From the NCBI GenBank assembly GCA_002771315.1, contig PCSF01000269.1:1-7145 (forward strand): a DNA stretch of 7,145 nucleotides, in the 5' to 3' direction. Shown piece by piece: positions 1 to 5,567 of the stretch. Each line of letters starts with the position of its first letter. The first letter of the stretch is position 1. The DNA comes from Desulfobacterales bacterium CG23_combo_of_CG06-09_8_20_14_all_52_9 (lineage in GTDB: Bacteria; Desulfobacterota; Desulfobacteria; Desulfobacterales; UBA2156). The notes beneath the pieces were generated by a model. That model did no database searches. It saw only the letters and a list, made by a program, of their open reading frames with translations, and was not told where the DNA came from. The position numbers and the translations under genes were made by a program.

Positions 1-240
1 GGAAGGTTGCAAGAGAACTACGGGGTTTCGGTTTTGTTTGACAAATTGGGATCTTTCTGGATTGCTGCGGCAGCAGTCAGAGCGCTCGGGGAAACGGGAT
101 TTTCTGAAGCGTTAAGGTTCTTTGAAATCATCGCCTCCTACCCTGCAGAAATGATCCGGAGCGAGGCGGAGAGGTTTAGGGCAATAGAAGAAAGCACCCA
201 AGACCGGATCAAAACCAAACTAAAGAATGGAGGATTCCCT
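1..240 (+). CDS. Partial HEAT-repeat-like C-terminal segment, in frame with enolase
   Basis: The frame of the downstream enolase is open from base 1, while the other two forward frames meet stops within about 115 bases. The translation contains a helix-turn-helix pattern typical of HEAT/armadillo-like repeats: an Ala-rich helix ending in VRALGETG, then SEALRFFEII, then AEMIRSEAERFRAIEES. This suggests the C-terminal end of an upstream helical-repeat protein whose 5' part lies outside the window. No stop codon separates it from the enolase ATG at 241, so either the upstream gene has lost its stop, a sequence error hides it, or the two are translated as one chain. The enolase has its own strong ribosome binding site inside this segment, so I annotate them separately. 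The HEAT assignment is pattern recognition on one short stretch and is uncertain. Confidence 0.45.
229..233 (+). promoter_or_regulatory. Shine-Dalgarno site of enolase
   Basis: GGAGG lies 7 bases before the ATG at 241. It decides the enolase start: the family begins a few residues before the conserved EILDSRGNPT motif, exactly as it does from this ATG, although the frame stays open further upstream. Confidence 0.8.
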
Positions 241-1539
241 ATGAACCGCAAAATGAATAGTGTGCGTGCCATGGAGATTTTGGATTCACGCGGTAATCCA
301 ACCATCCGCGTGTTTGTTACCTTGGACAACGGCATGAGCGTTTCTGCTTCGGTCCCCTCGGGGGCTTCGACGGGTGAGCATGAAGCGGTCGAATTGCGTG
401 ACGGGGATAAGGAACGCTACGGAGGGAAAGGGGTCTTGCAGGCGGTCGTCAATGTTAATGAAATGATTGCTCCGCATCTTGTGGGGATGGACCCTTCTCG
501 GCAGGCTGAAATCGACCGGTTGATGATCGAATTGGACGGAACGCCCAATAAGGAAAAGCTTGGAGCCAATGCCATTCTCGGTGTTTCCATGGCCATAGCT
601 CGCGCAGCGGCAGCGGCTTTAGGGCTTCCCCTGTACCTCTACCTTGGCGGCCCCGGAGCCTTCCGCATCCCCATGCCCATGATGAACATCCTCAACGGCG
701 GGAAGCACGCCGATAACAGCGTGGATTTCCAGGAATACATGGTGATGCCGATCGGTGCGCCAACCTTTGGGGAAGCCTTGCGCTACGGCGCTGAGACCTT
801 TCACGCGCTCAAGAAGATCCTCGGGAAGAAGGGGTACAGCACGAGCGTCGGCGATGAAGGAGGGCTCGCCCCTAATCTCAAGAGCAACGATGAGGCCTGT
901 GAGGTCATTCTCGAAGCCATGGAATCCGCTTGTTACACCGCGGGAAGGGATATGGCCATTGCTCTTGATCCGGCTGCAAGCTCTTTTTTTGAGGAAGGGA
1001 GCTACCATTTAAGCAAATCCGGACAGGGGAAGAAGAACAGCTCCGAGATGACGGAACTCTATCGATCTTGGGTTGAAAAATATCACGTTGTTTCCATCGA
1101 GGACGGGCTTGCCGAAAATGACTGGGAAGGCTTTCGCGAGCAAACCGCGGCCCTTGGCGGGAAGATCCAGATTGTCGGCGACGATATCTATGTAACCAAC
1201 ACCTCTTTCATCAAACGCGGCATTCGGGAGAAAGCGACCAACGCTGTTCTTATAAAGCCGAACCAGATCGGCACGGTCACGGAGACGATCGAAGCAGTGG
1301 ATCTCTGCCGCAAAGCAGGTTGGGGCTTTGTCATCTCTCACCGTTCGGGCGAAACAGAAGACTCCTTCATCGCGGACTTTGCCGTCGCCATGGGCGGCGG
1401 TCAGATCAAGACCGGATCGGCCAGTCGCAGCGAGCGTATCGCAAAATATAACCGGTTGCTTGAAATCGAGGCCGAACTCGGAAAGGCGGCTGTTTTTAAC
1501 AATCCATTGCAGGGGTATGGATTACCCGCAAATACGTAG
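241..1539 (+). CDS. eno: Enolase (phosphopyruvate hydratase)
   Basis: A 432-residue protein, the same length as E. coli enolase, that interconverts 2-phosphoglycerate and phosphoenolpyruvate in cytoplasmic glycolysis and gluconeogenesis. The N-terminal domain has EILDSRGNPT and the mobile-loop motif SGASTGEHEAVELRDGD. In the barrel domain the expected residues are all visible: Glu165 (QEYM), general acid/base Glu206 (GDEGGLAPN), metal ligands Asp243 (ALDPAAS), Glu287 (SIEDGL) and Asp314 (GDDIYVTN), catalytic Lys339 (LIKPNQIGT), SHRSGETED from residue 366, and Lys390 (GQIKTGS). Each falls two positions before its E. coli equivalent, so the gene is intact. The start is fixed by GGAGG at 229-233. 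The phosphatase gene begins 7 bases after its stop, suggesting co-transcription. Its odd feature is the open, in-frame HEAT-like sequence directly upstream. Confidence 0.98.
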   Translation: MNRKMNSVRAMEILDSRGNPTIRVFVTLDNGMSVSASVPSGASTGEHEAVELRDGDKERYGGKGVLQAVVNVNEMIAPHLVGMDPSRQAEIDRLMIELDGTPNKEKLGANAILGVSMAIARAAAAALGLPLYLYLGGPGAFRIPMPMMNILNGGKHADNSVDFQEYMVMPIGAPTFGEALRYGAETFHALKKILGKKGYSTSVGDEGGLAPNLKSNDEACEVILEAMESACYTAGRDMAIALDPAASSFFEEGSYHLSKSGQGKKNSSEMTELYRSWVEKYHVVSIEDGLAENDWEGFREQTAALGGKIQIVGDDIYVTNTSFIKRGIREKATNAVLIKPNQIGTVTETIEAVDLCRKAGWGFVISHRSGETEDSFIADFAVAMGGGQIKTGSASRSERIAKYNRLLEIEAELGKAAVFNNPLQGYGLPANT

Positions 1540-1546
1540 AGGTCAG

Positions 1547-2089
1547 ATGAAAATTGCCAGGAATATTTTGTTCGTTGCCTTTCTGTTCCTATTGATAGGG
1601 TTTGGTTTAGCAAGCCCCTTTGAAAACATCCATACGGTTACCAACGGTGTTGTCTATCGCTCTGCGCAGCTAAGCCGGAATGCTCTCATACGCCTGATAG
1701 AAAAGCACGACATCAAAAGCATTTTTAATCTGCGGGGCGCCTCGACCGGCTCGGATTGGTACAATGAAGAAATCAGGGTTTCGCAACGGATGGGAGTGAT
1801 TCACTACGATATGGACCTATCCGCCGCCAAGAAGGTCTCCCCTGAGCGCTTAAAAGAAATCATAGCCCTGATTGGGAATGCGCCAAAACCGATTCTGATC
1901 CACTGCAACGGCGGTGCGGATCGAACCGGTCTCGTCTGTGCTGCATGGAAACTAACTGCGGAGCATGAGCCGCCCGCCTCAGCTCGATGCCAGCTGAGCA
2001 TTATCTTCGGTCACTTTCCCCATCTTTTCTGGCGAGAATCAATCGCAATGGATGCGAGTTTTGAGGCCTTCGCGACTGCAACTCGGTAA
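1547..2089 (+). CDS. Secreted or membrane-anchored dual-specificity/tyrosine phosphatase-like protein
   Basis: A 180-residue protein of the cysteine-based DSP/PTP superfamily (the COG2365/Siw14-like type). Residues 5-22 are a hydrophobic stretch (ILFVAFLFLLIGFGLA), a signal peptide or membrane anchor, so the catalytic domain should lie outside the cytoplasm. The family signatures NGVVYRSAQLS and SIFNLRG are followed by the P-loop HCNGGADRTGL, which matches HCX5R with nucleophile Cys120 and Arg126. Asp88 or Asp90 is a candidate general acid. The later QLS..FGHFP and AMD.SFEAF segments also fit the family, so the domain is essentially complete. AGAGG at 1538-1542 overlaps the enolase stop and serves the ATG. 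The substrate is unknown; relatives act on phosphotyrosine, phosphoserine/threonine or inositol phosphates. Antisense transposase debris starts about 40 bases after the stop, so the last few residues may have been altered by that insertion. Confidence 0.85.
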   Translation: MKIARNILFVAFLFLLIGFGLASPFENIHTVTNGVVYRSAQLSRNALIRLIEKHDIKSIFNLRGASTGSDWYNEEIRVSQRMGVIHYDMDLSAAKKVSPERLKEIIALIGNAPKPILIHCNGGADRTGLVCAAWKLTAEHEPPASARCQLSIIFGHFPHLFWRESIAMDASFEAFATATR

Positions 2090-2129
2090 GATTCCACCCA
2101 TACAGCGGCGGCTTATATGGGCGGACAGG

Positions 2130-2511
2130 AAATGATAAGAAGTCGCTTTCTTCCAAGCGAATTAAGGGAGCCACGGTGAGCAGGCCGCTTTCATTGAAGC
2201 AACAGTTGGAAATCAGGACATGCAGATGGGGATTAAACCCTAAAAAATCCCCGAAGGTTTGAATGACGGCAGCAGCGCCGGGGACCGCCCTTGAGTTCCG
2301 TGAAACGAGACCGAAATAGGTCTTCAAACTATCCCAGTCGCAGCGGCTCGACTCGGATAACAGCTTCCGGTCGTATAGAAAATATCGCCTGAGGACTATT
2401 CTCTCTCGAATCGATTTTCATAGACGCGTTCAAAGCCTCGAAATGGTCCTCCACGCATTGGTAATACGGTAAACTTTGGGGTTTGCGCTGACGGTAAACG
2501 GTTCCGGACAC
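2130..2511 (-). pseudogene. Degraded IS91-family (Y2) transposase remnant
   Basis: On the minus strand a GTG at 2511 opens a sequence like the N-terminus of IS91-type transposases (TVYRQRKPQ, then YYQCVEDHFEAL). At about 2431-2434 the frame breaks: the expected continuation FERVYENRFER is present but in another frame, consistent with loss of one T. At about 2391-2406 the sequence jumps to ILRRYFLYD-type sequence (VLRRYFLYDRKLLSESSRC), so the Cys-rich zinc-binding region that should lie between is deleted. The Y2 transposase core follows, with GAAAVIQTFGDFLGFNPHLH (the HxH metal-binding motif) and a VAPLIRLEE segment. Similarity fades near 2130, so the C-terminal half, including the catalytic tyrosines, is missing. 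The frameshift and two deletions make it non-functional. An upstream in-frame ATG exists at 2571, but sequence before 2511 does not look like the family. Confidence 0.8.
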
Positions 2512-2852
2512 GGATTTGCACCCTCTATTCCAAGTGAAGGGATTTGAACAGGAATATCCGCGACGATTCAATATGTCGGGCTAAGGTCCGAAGAGGGTCA
2601 CGATATGATGAAGACGGTATTCCAAAATTTGGCGAGCGTGGACAATTTTTCCCGCCCTTATTCTCTTTTCCCCGAATCTTGCATTGTGGCACTTGATCTT
2701 ATTTTGCCGCTGGAGTATTCCTCGATCAAATTTTACCCTGCAGTTGCATAAAAAACATGACAAGGCAGAGAAAAAAAGCAATGATAGCTCTGGATTTATA
2801 AAAACGATTAATTTAGGAAAAAGAAAAGTCGTCTGTATTATTGGAGCAATCA
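2512..2852. other. Non-coding stretch between transposase remnant and cyclase gene
   Basis: I see no gene here that I can support. The part nearest the transposase may be left-over insertion-element end sequence, but I found no clear terminal repeats or target-site duplication. From about 2740 the DNA becomes AT-rich with A-runs, as expected for a promoter region of the cyclase. TTGATC (2693-2698), a 17-base spacer and TATTCC (2716-2721) form a weak sigma70-like candidate. Short open frames on both strands lack recognisable protein features. Confidence 0.4.
2843..2846 (+). promoter_or_regulatory. Shine-Dalgarno site of cyclase-FHA gene
   Basis: GGAG lies 6 bases before the GTG at 2853 and favours that start. 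The in-frame ATG at 2880 has only GGGAAG three bases away, which is too close to be a good site. The cyclase domain begins after both, so the choice does not change the function. Confidence 0.45.
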
Positions 2853-3785
2853 GTGAAAATCAGACCTGCTGGGAAGACCATGAAAAAGCGGAAGATAGAA
2901 AACCTTGCTGTTCTTTTTTCGGATATCGCTCAAAGTACTCGCATCTATGACGTTTTGGGAAACCGGGATGCCCGGGCTCTTATAGGAGGGTGCATTGCCC
3001 GGATGGCTGATGCAGCTCGGAATATCGGCGGATGGGTGATCAAGACCATCGGTGACGAGATTATGTGTGGTTTTTCCAACGCCGATCAGGCAGCCAAAGC
3101 CGCCATCGCCATGAACCGCGCCGTGGATTCGATGCGAGAAGACGATCCATGGGGGAAGTCCGTTCCAAATCTTCATGCCGGTTTCCACTTTGGACAAGTT
3201 CTGAGGGAGGAAGAGGATCTTTTCGGGGATGCCGTGAATATGGCTGCCCGGATGGTCGGATTGGCAAAACAGCGCCAGATTCTGACAACCGAGCATACGC
3301 TGAAGCTTCTTCATCCCTCTTTGAAGAACACGGCGCGATTCATCGAAAAGACGACGGTCAAAGGAAAACGCGGCGAGATCGGCATCTATGAAATCGTTTG
3401 GGAGCGGCAATGCGTCACCGTGATGCTGGAAAACTTGCCCCTTGAAAGGGCAGGTCAGGGAGCGTCCCTAAATCTTAGCGTCGGAAACAAATGTGTTGTT
3501 GTCGATTCGATAAATACTGCGGCGACTATGGGCCGACTCAGCCATAACGACCTGGTGATCAATGATGGTCGTGTATCCCGATCGCATGCCAAAGCGGAAT
3601 ATCGTCGCGGCAAATTCGTCCTGATCGATCAAAGCACCAACGGCACCTGGGTAATGAGGGCAGGGGAAAAGGCCAAATCTCTGGTGAAGGATGCCGTCAC
3701 GCTTTCAGGTGAAGGGTGGATTGGCCTGGGAAGTGCGCCGAACCCGGATTCTCCGGAGGCCATTCATTATGTCGTCAGGTCCTGA
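2853..3785 (+). CDS. Class III adenylate cyclase with C-terminal FHA domain
   Basis: A protein of about 310 residues (GTG start; 301 from the ATG at 2880), predicted soluble with no membrane segment. Residues 15-185 are a class III nucleotidyl cyclase domain predicted to make cAMP from ATP. Metal-binding Asp24 sits in LFSDIAQST and Asp68 in KTIGDEIM. Lys64 and Asp126 (FGDAVNMAAR) are the base-selecting pair typical of adenylate rather than guanylate cyclases, and Asn129 and Arg133 are the transition-state residues, so activity is expected. Residues 205-300 form an FHA domain: MGRLSHNDLVI (Gly227-Arg228), SRSH (Ser242, His245) and DQSTNGTW (Asn263-Gly264). FHA domains bind phosphothreonine peptides, so the enzyme is probably recruited to or controlled by a phosphorylated partner. 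A gap of more than 200 bases to the next gene argues for separate transcription, but FHA also occurs in the downstream protease, suggesting a shared pathway. Confidence 0.93.
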   Translation: MKIRPAGKTMKKRKIENLAVLFSDIAQSTRIYDVLGNRDARALIGGCIARMADAARNIGGWVIKTIGDEIMCGFSNADQAAKAAIAMNRAVDSMREDDPWGKSVPNLHAGFHFGQVLREEEDLFGDAVNMAARMVGLAKQRQILTTEHTLKLLHPSLKNTARFIEKTTVKGKRGEIGIYEIVWERQCVTVMLENLPLERAGQGASLNLSVGNKCVVVDSINTAATMGRLSHNDLVINDGRVSRSHAKAEYRRGKFVLIDQSTNGTWVMRAGEKAKSLVKDAVTLSGEGWIGLGSAPNPDSPEAIHYVVRS

Positions 3786-3854
3786 TAGCGCTGTTTCTTT
3801 GGCTTTTATCGCGGTTTTCTGTGGATCCGGGAGAAGACGGTTCGAACGAAAATG

Positions 3855-3885
3855 TTGACTTTTTATCGGGTCCATGTTTTTTAAT
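3855..3885 (+). promoter_or_regulatory. Candidate sigma70-type promoter of the secreted-protein gene
   Basis: TTGACT (3855-3860) and TTTAAT (3880-3885) are separated by 19 bases; TTTTAA one base earlier gives 18. It sits in the AT-rich part of the 224-base gap after the cyclase, about 125 bases before the next start codon. Spacing is slightly long and the call is by eye only. Confidence 0.3.
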
Positions 3886-3923
3886 CGACTTAAGCCGCTG
3901 CTTCCTTTATATAAAAACTATTG

Positions 3924-3975
3924 AGGCTGACGCGTACCTTCATTACCGTCGATAATACACTTTGAAATCAGCCTC
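3924..3975. repeat. Short inverted repeat in the leader of the secreted-protein gene
   Basis: GAGGCTGA (3924-3931) and TCAGCCTC (3968-3975) are a perfect 8-base inverted repeat with a 36-base spacer. It lies between the candidate promoter and the ribosome binding site, so it could be an operator or mRNA stem, but an arm of this length can arise by chance. Confidence 0.25.
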
Positions 3976-4000
3976 TGAGTGCATCAACTCCGCAAGACAA

Positions 4001-4005
4001 GGAGG
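4001..4005 (+). promoter_or_regulatory. Shine-Dalgarno site of the secreted-protein gene
   Basis: GGAGG within an AAGGAGGGGG run ends just before the ATG at 4010. It favours this ATG over the in-frame TTG at 3962, because translation from 4010 begins directly with a signal peptide. Confidence 0.7.
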
Positions 4006-4009
4006 GGGC

Positions 4010-5455
4010 ATGTTCCTCTCGGTGCGCTTGAGATGCTTGGCTTTCCTGTGGATTCTAATCCTGCTTCTGACCGCCCCTGCCTGTGCGTCGGAGCCGAAAG
4101 CCGGAAGTGATTTGGGTCAATTCCAACAAGATTTCTTTTTTAAGGACGACCCGAATGACTTCTTTGAGAACCCGATGGGGCCCCAAAACTCGTTTCCCGA
4201 CTTTTCGACCCCCCAGGAAACGATTCCCTTTCAATGGAGTCCGAAACAGCCGTTTATTGAAAATCAGCCAAAACCACGGATTCCCATCGAAGGTGGCGGA
4301 GGCCCGGCGCAGACAGCCGGCCGAAAAGATGTCAACTTGAACCTGCCTGCGTGGTTGAAACCGGGAGTACGAATAACCTACTATGTTGCTTTTGCAGACA
4401 CTCCAGGAACCTCGAGCGAGCTGGTTAAAGGAAAGCCGAAACCGGGAGAGGGCTATTGGGAGGATAAGACAACCGGGGAGACTTATGTTGAAAAAGAGAC
4501 CTATGGCACCGGGGGTCAGGGTCTCATGGAGGTTAATGTCGCTTATGTGGATCAACAGGTGGCCGCTTTGGACATCCGATTATTCGGGAAAGAAGTGGGG
4601 ACCGGTGATATAACTGTTATGGCTTCCCTTGGAGATTTAGGGGAAGCGAGGCAATGTAAGGATTTCTGGGTGCATCCCCAGATTCTCGGTCAGGTAAAGG
4701 AGATGCAAACAGAGTCGGGTCGGATCATTCGGATGCCTTATCATTTGAATAACCGCACTTACAATGCAATTCGGTTTCAAGGGAAAGCTGGCCACCACAC
4801 CTATGATCTCGATACAGGGTTACTGATCGCTCGGCACGGAACCGGAGGAAGCCCCCCCGTCCTGGTCGGCACTCAAACCGGTGCCACACGGGGCGCTGGA
4901 AGCACTTACATCGGAATTATACAGTTTTTGGGGATTCGGGAAACGCCCTTGCCGTGGAACGGAGCACCGGTGCCGGAATGGGTGGGCAGTACCCGGAGCA
5001 TGACCTTTCAGGGGAAATACACTGCCGACGTAACCGCAGCCGGTGTGTATTCGTTTCCGGTAACCCTGAGGCTGGAATTTAAAAACAAGGGTGCCGGCTG
5101 GATTCATTTCACCCAGCTAAGCCAGATGCAGGCCCCGGCGAACATGCCCCAGCCGATGCAGGGTCAGGTGGAGCGCATCAACGGTTCCAGTCAGGTGGGT
5201 GGGCTCTGGATTTTCCCCGGCGTGCTTCGACAGCTCCGGCCCGGACAGGTTCTCGACCGGGATCCGTTTACCGGGATGCAGCTCAGCGTGGGCGGTATCG
5301 ATGGCACCCGTGTCCGGCTGCACGAAGCAAATTCCAGAGATGCTTCTGATTATATCTATGATTTGCAAAACGGCATGCTGGTGGGGGGAACCATCACGAA
5401 AACATTGCACATGGTGAGGATGGTCACCTCGCTTTCTTTGGCCTCGAGAGAGTAA
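4010..5455 (+). CDS. Secreted protein of unknown function with two diverged internal repeats
   Basis: I do not recognise a family for this 481-residue protein. It starts with a clear signal peptide: Arg residues at 6 and 8, a hydrophobic core (FLWILILLL), and a likely cleavage site after ACA near residue 26. The PAC triplet is a poor lipobox, so a lipoprotein is less likely. Residues 27-100 are rich in Phe, Pro, Asn, Gln and Asp and look disordered. Two related modules follow. Module 1 contains WVHPQILGQ (Trp220) and, 45 residues on, YDLDTGLLIARHG (Tyr265). Module 2 contains WIFPGVLRQ (Trp400) and, 50 residues on, YDLQNGMLVGGT (Tyr450). Alternating hydrophobic residues suggest beta-rich folds. 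No catalytic motif is visible and I saw no membrane segment beyond the signal. The protease gene begins 112 bases downstream on the same strand and its product would share the compartment, so it could be a partner or substrate; that is inference. Confidence 0.85.
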   Translation: MFLSVRLRCLAFLWILILLLTAPACASEPKAGSDLGQFQQDFFFKDDPNDFFENPMGPQNSFPDFSTPQETIPFQWSPKQPFIENQPKPRIPIEGGGGPAQTAGRKDVNLNLPAWLKPGVRITYYVAFADTPGTSSELVKGKPKPGEGYWEDKTTGETYVEKETYGTGGQGLMEVNVAYVDQQVAALDIRLFGKEVGTGDITVMASLGDLGEARQCKDFWVHPQILGQVKEMQTESGRIIRMPYHLNNRTYNAIRFQGKAGHHTYDLDTGLLIARHGTGGSPPVLVGTQTGATRGAGSTYIGIIQFLGIRETPLPWNGAPVPEWVGSTRSMTFQGKYTADVTAAGVYSFPVTLRLEFKNKGAGWIHFTQLSQMQAPANMPQPMQGQVERINGSSQVGGLWIFPGVLRQLRPGQVLDRDPFTGMQLSVGGIDGTRVRLHEANSRDASDYIYDLQNGMLVGGTITKTLHMVRMVTSLSLASRE

Positions 5456-5491
5456 CCCGAGAAAGAAAACGGTAAAAGAAACCCTGATCCT

Positions 5492-5533
5492 CCGGCAACG
5501 CCATGGAAATCAATTCTGAAAAGGCGTTACCGG
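5492..5533 (+). promoter_or_regulatory. Imperfect stem-loop between secreted-protein and protease genes
   Basis: CCGGCAACGCC (5492-5502) and GGCGTTACCGG (5523-5533) can pair over 11 positions with one C-A mismatch around a 20-base loop. No T-run follows, so it is not a classic intrinsic terminator. It could be an mRNA processing or stability structure, or an attenuator, between two co-transcribed genes. Confidence 0.35.
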
Positions 5534-5556
5534 TTGAGCAGAGACCATAAAACGAC

Positions 5557-5562
5557 AGGAGG
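5557..5562 (+). promoter_or_regulatory. Shine-Dalgarno site of the protease gene
   Basis: A perfect AGGAGG lies 5 bases before the ATG at 5568. A second ATG at 5563 is out of frame and too close to the site to be used. Confidence 0.8.
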
Positions 5563-5567
5563 ATGAG

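Noticed and set aside
619..1341. Open frames on both strands inside the enolase gene
   Set aside because: Enolase is unmistakable here, so these are by-products of its codon usage.
1328..1546. Upstream extension of the phosphatase frame into the enolase gene
   Set aside because: The extension is an out-of-frame reading of enolase; the ATG at 1547 gives a proper signal-like N-terminus.
2850..3410. Long minus-strand open frame (186 codons) opposite the cyclase
   Set aside because: It lies wholly antisense to a gene with clear catalytic motifs and shows no domain pattern of its own.
3786..3845. Possible terminator after the cyclase
   Set aside because: T-rich bases are present but I could not find a stem of useful length before them.
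3716..3955. 79-codon plus-strand frame overlapping the cyclase end
   Set aside because: It overlaps the end of the FHA domain out of frame, lacks a good ribosome binding site and shows no protein family features.
4055..4555. Minus-strand open frame of 166 codons opposite the secreted protein
   Set aside because: Antisense to a gene with a good ribosome binding site and signal peptide; no recognisable features.
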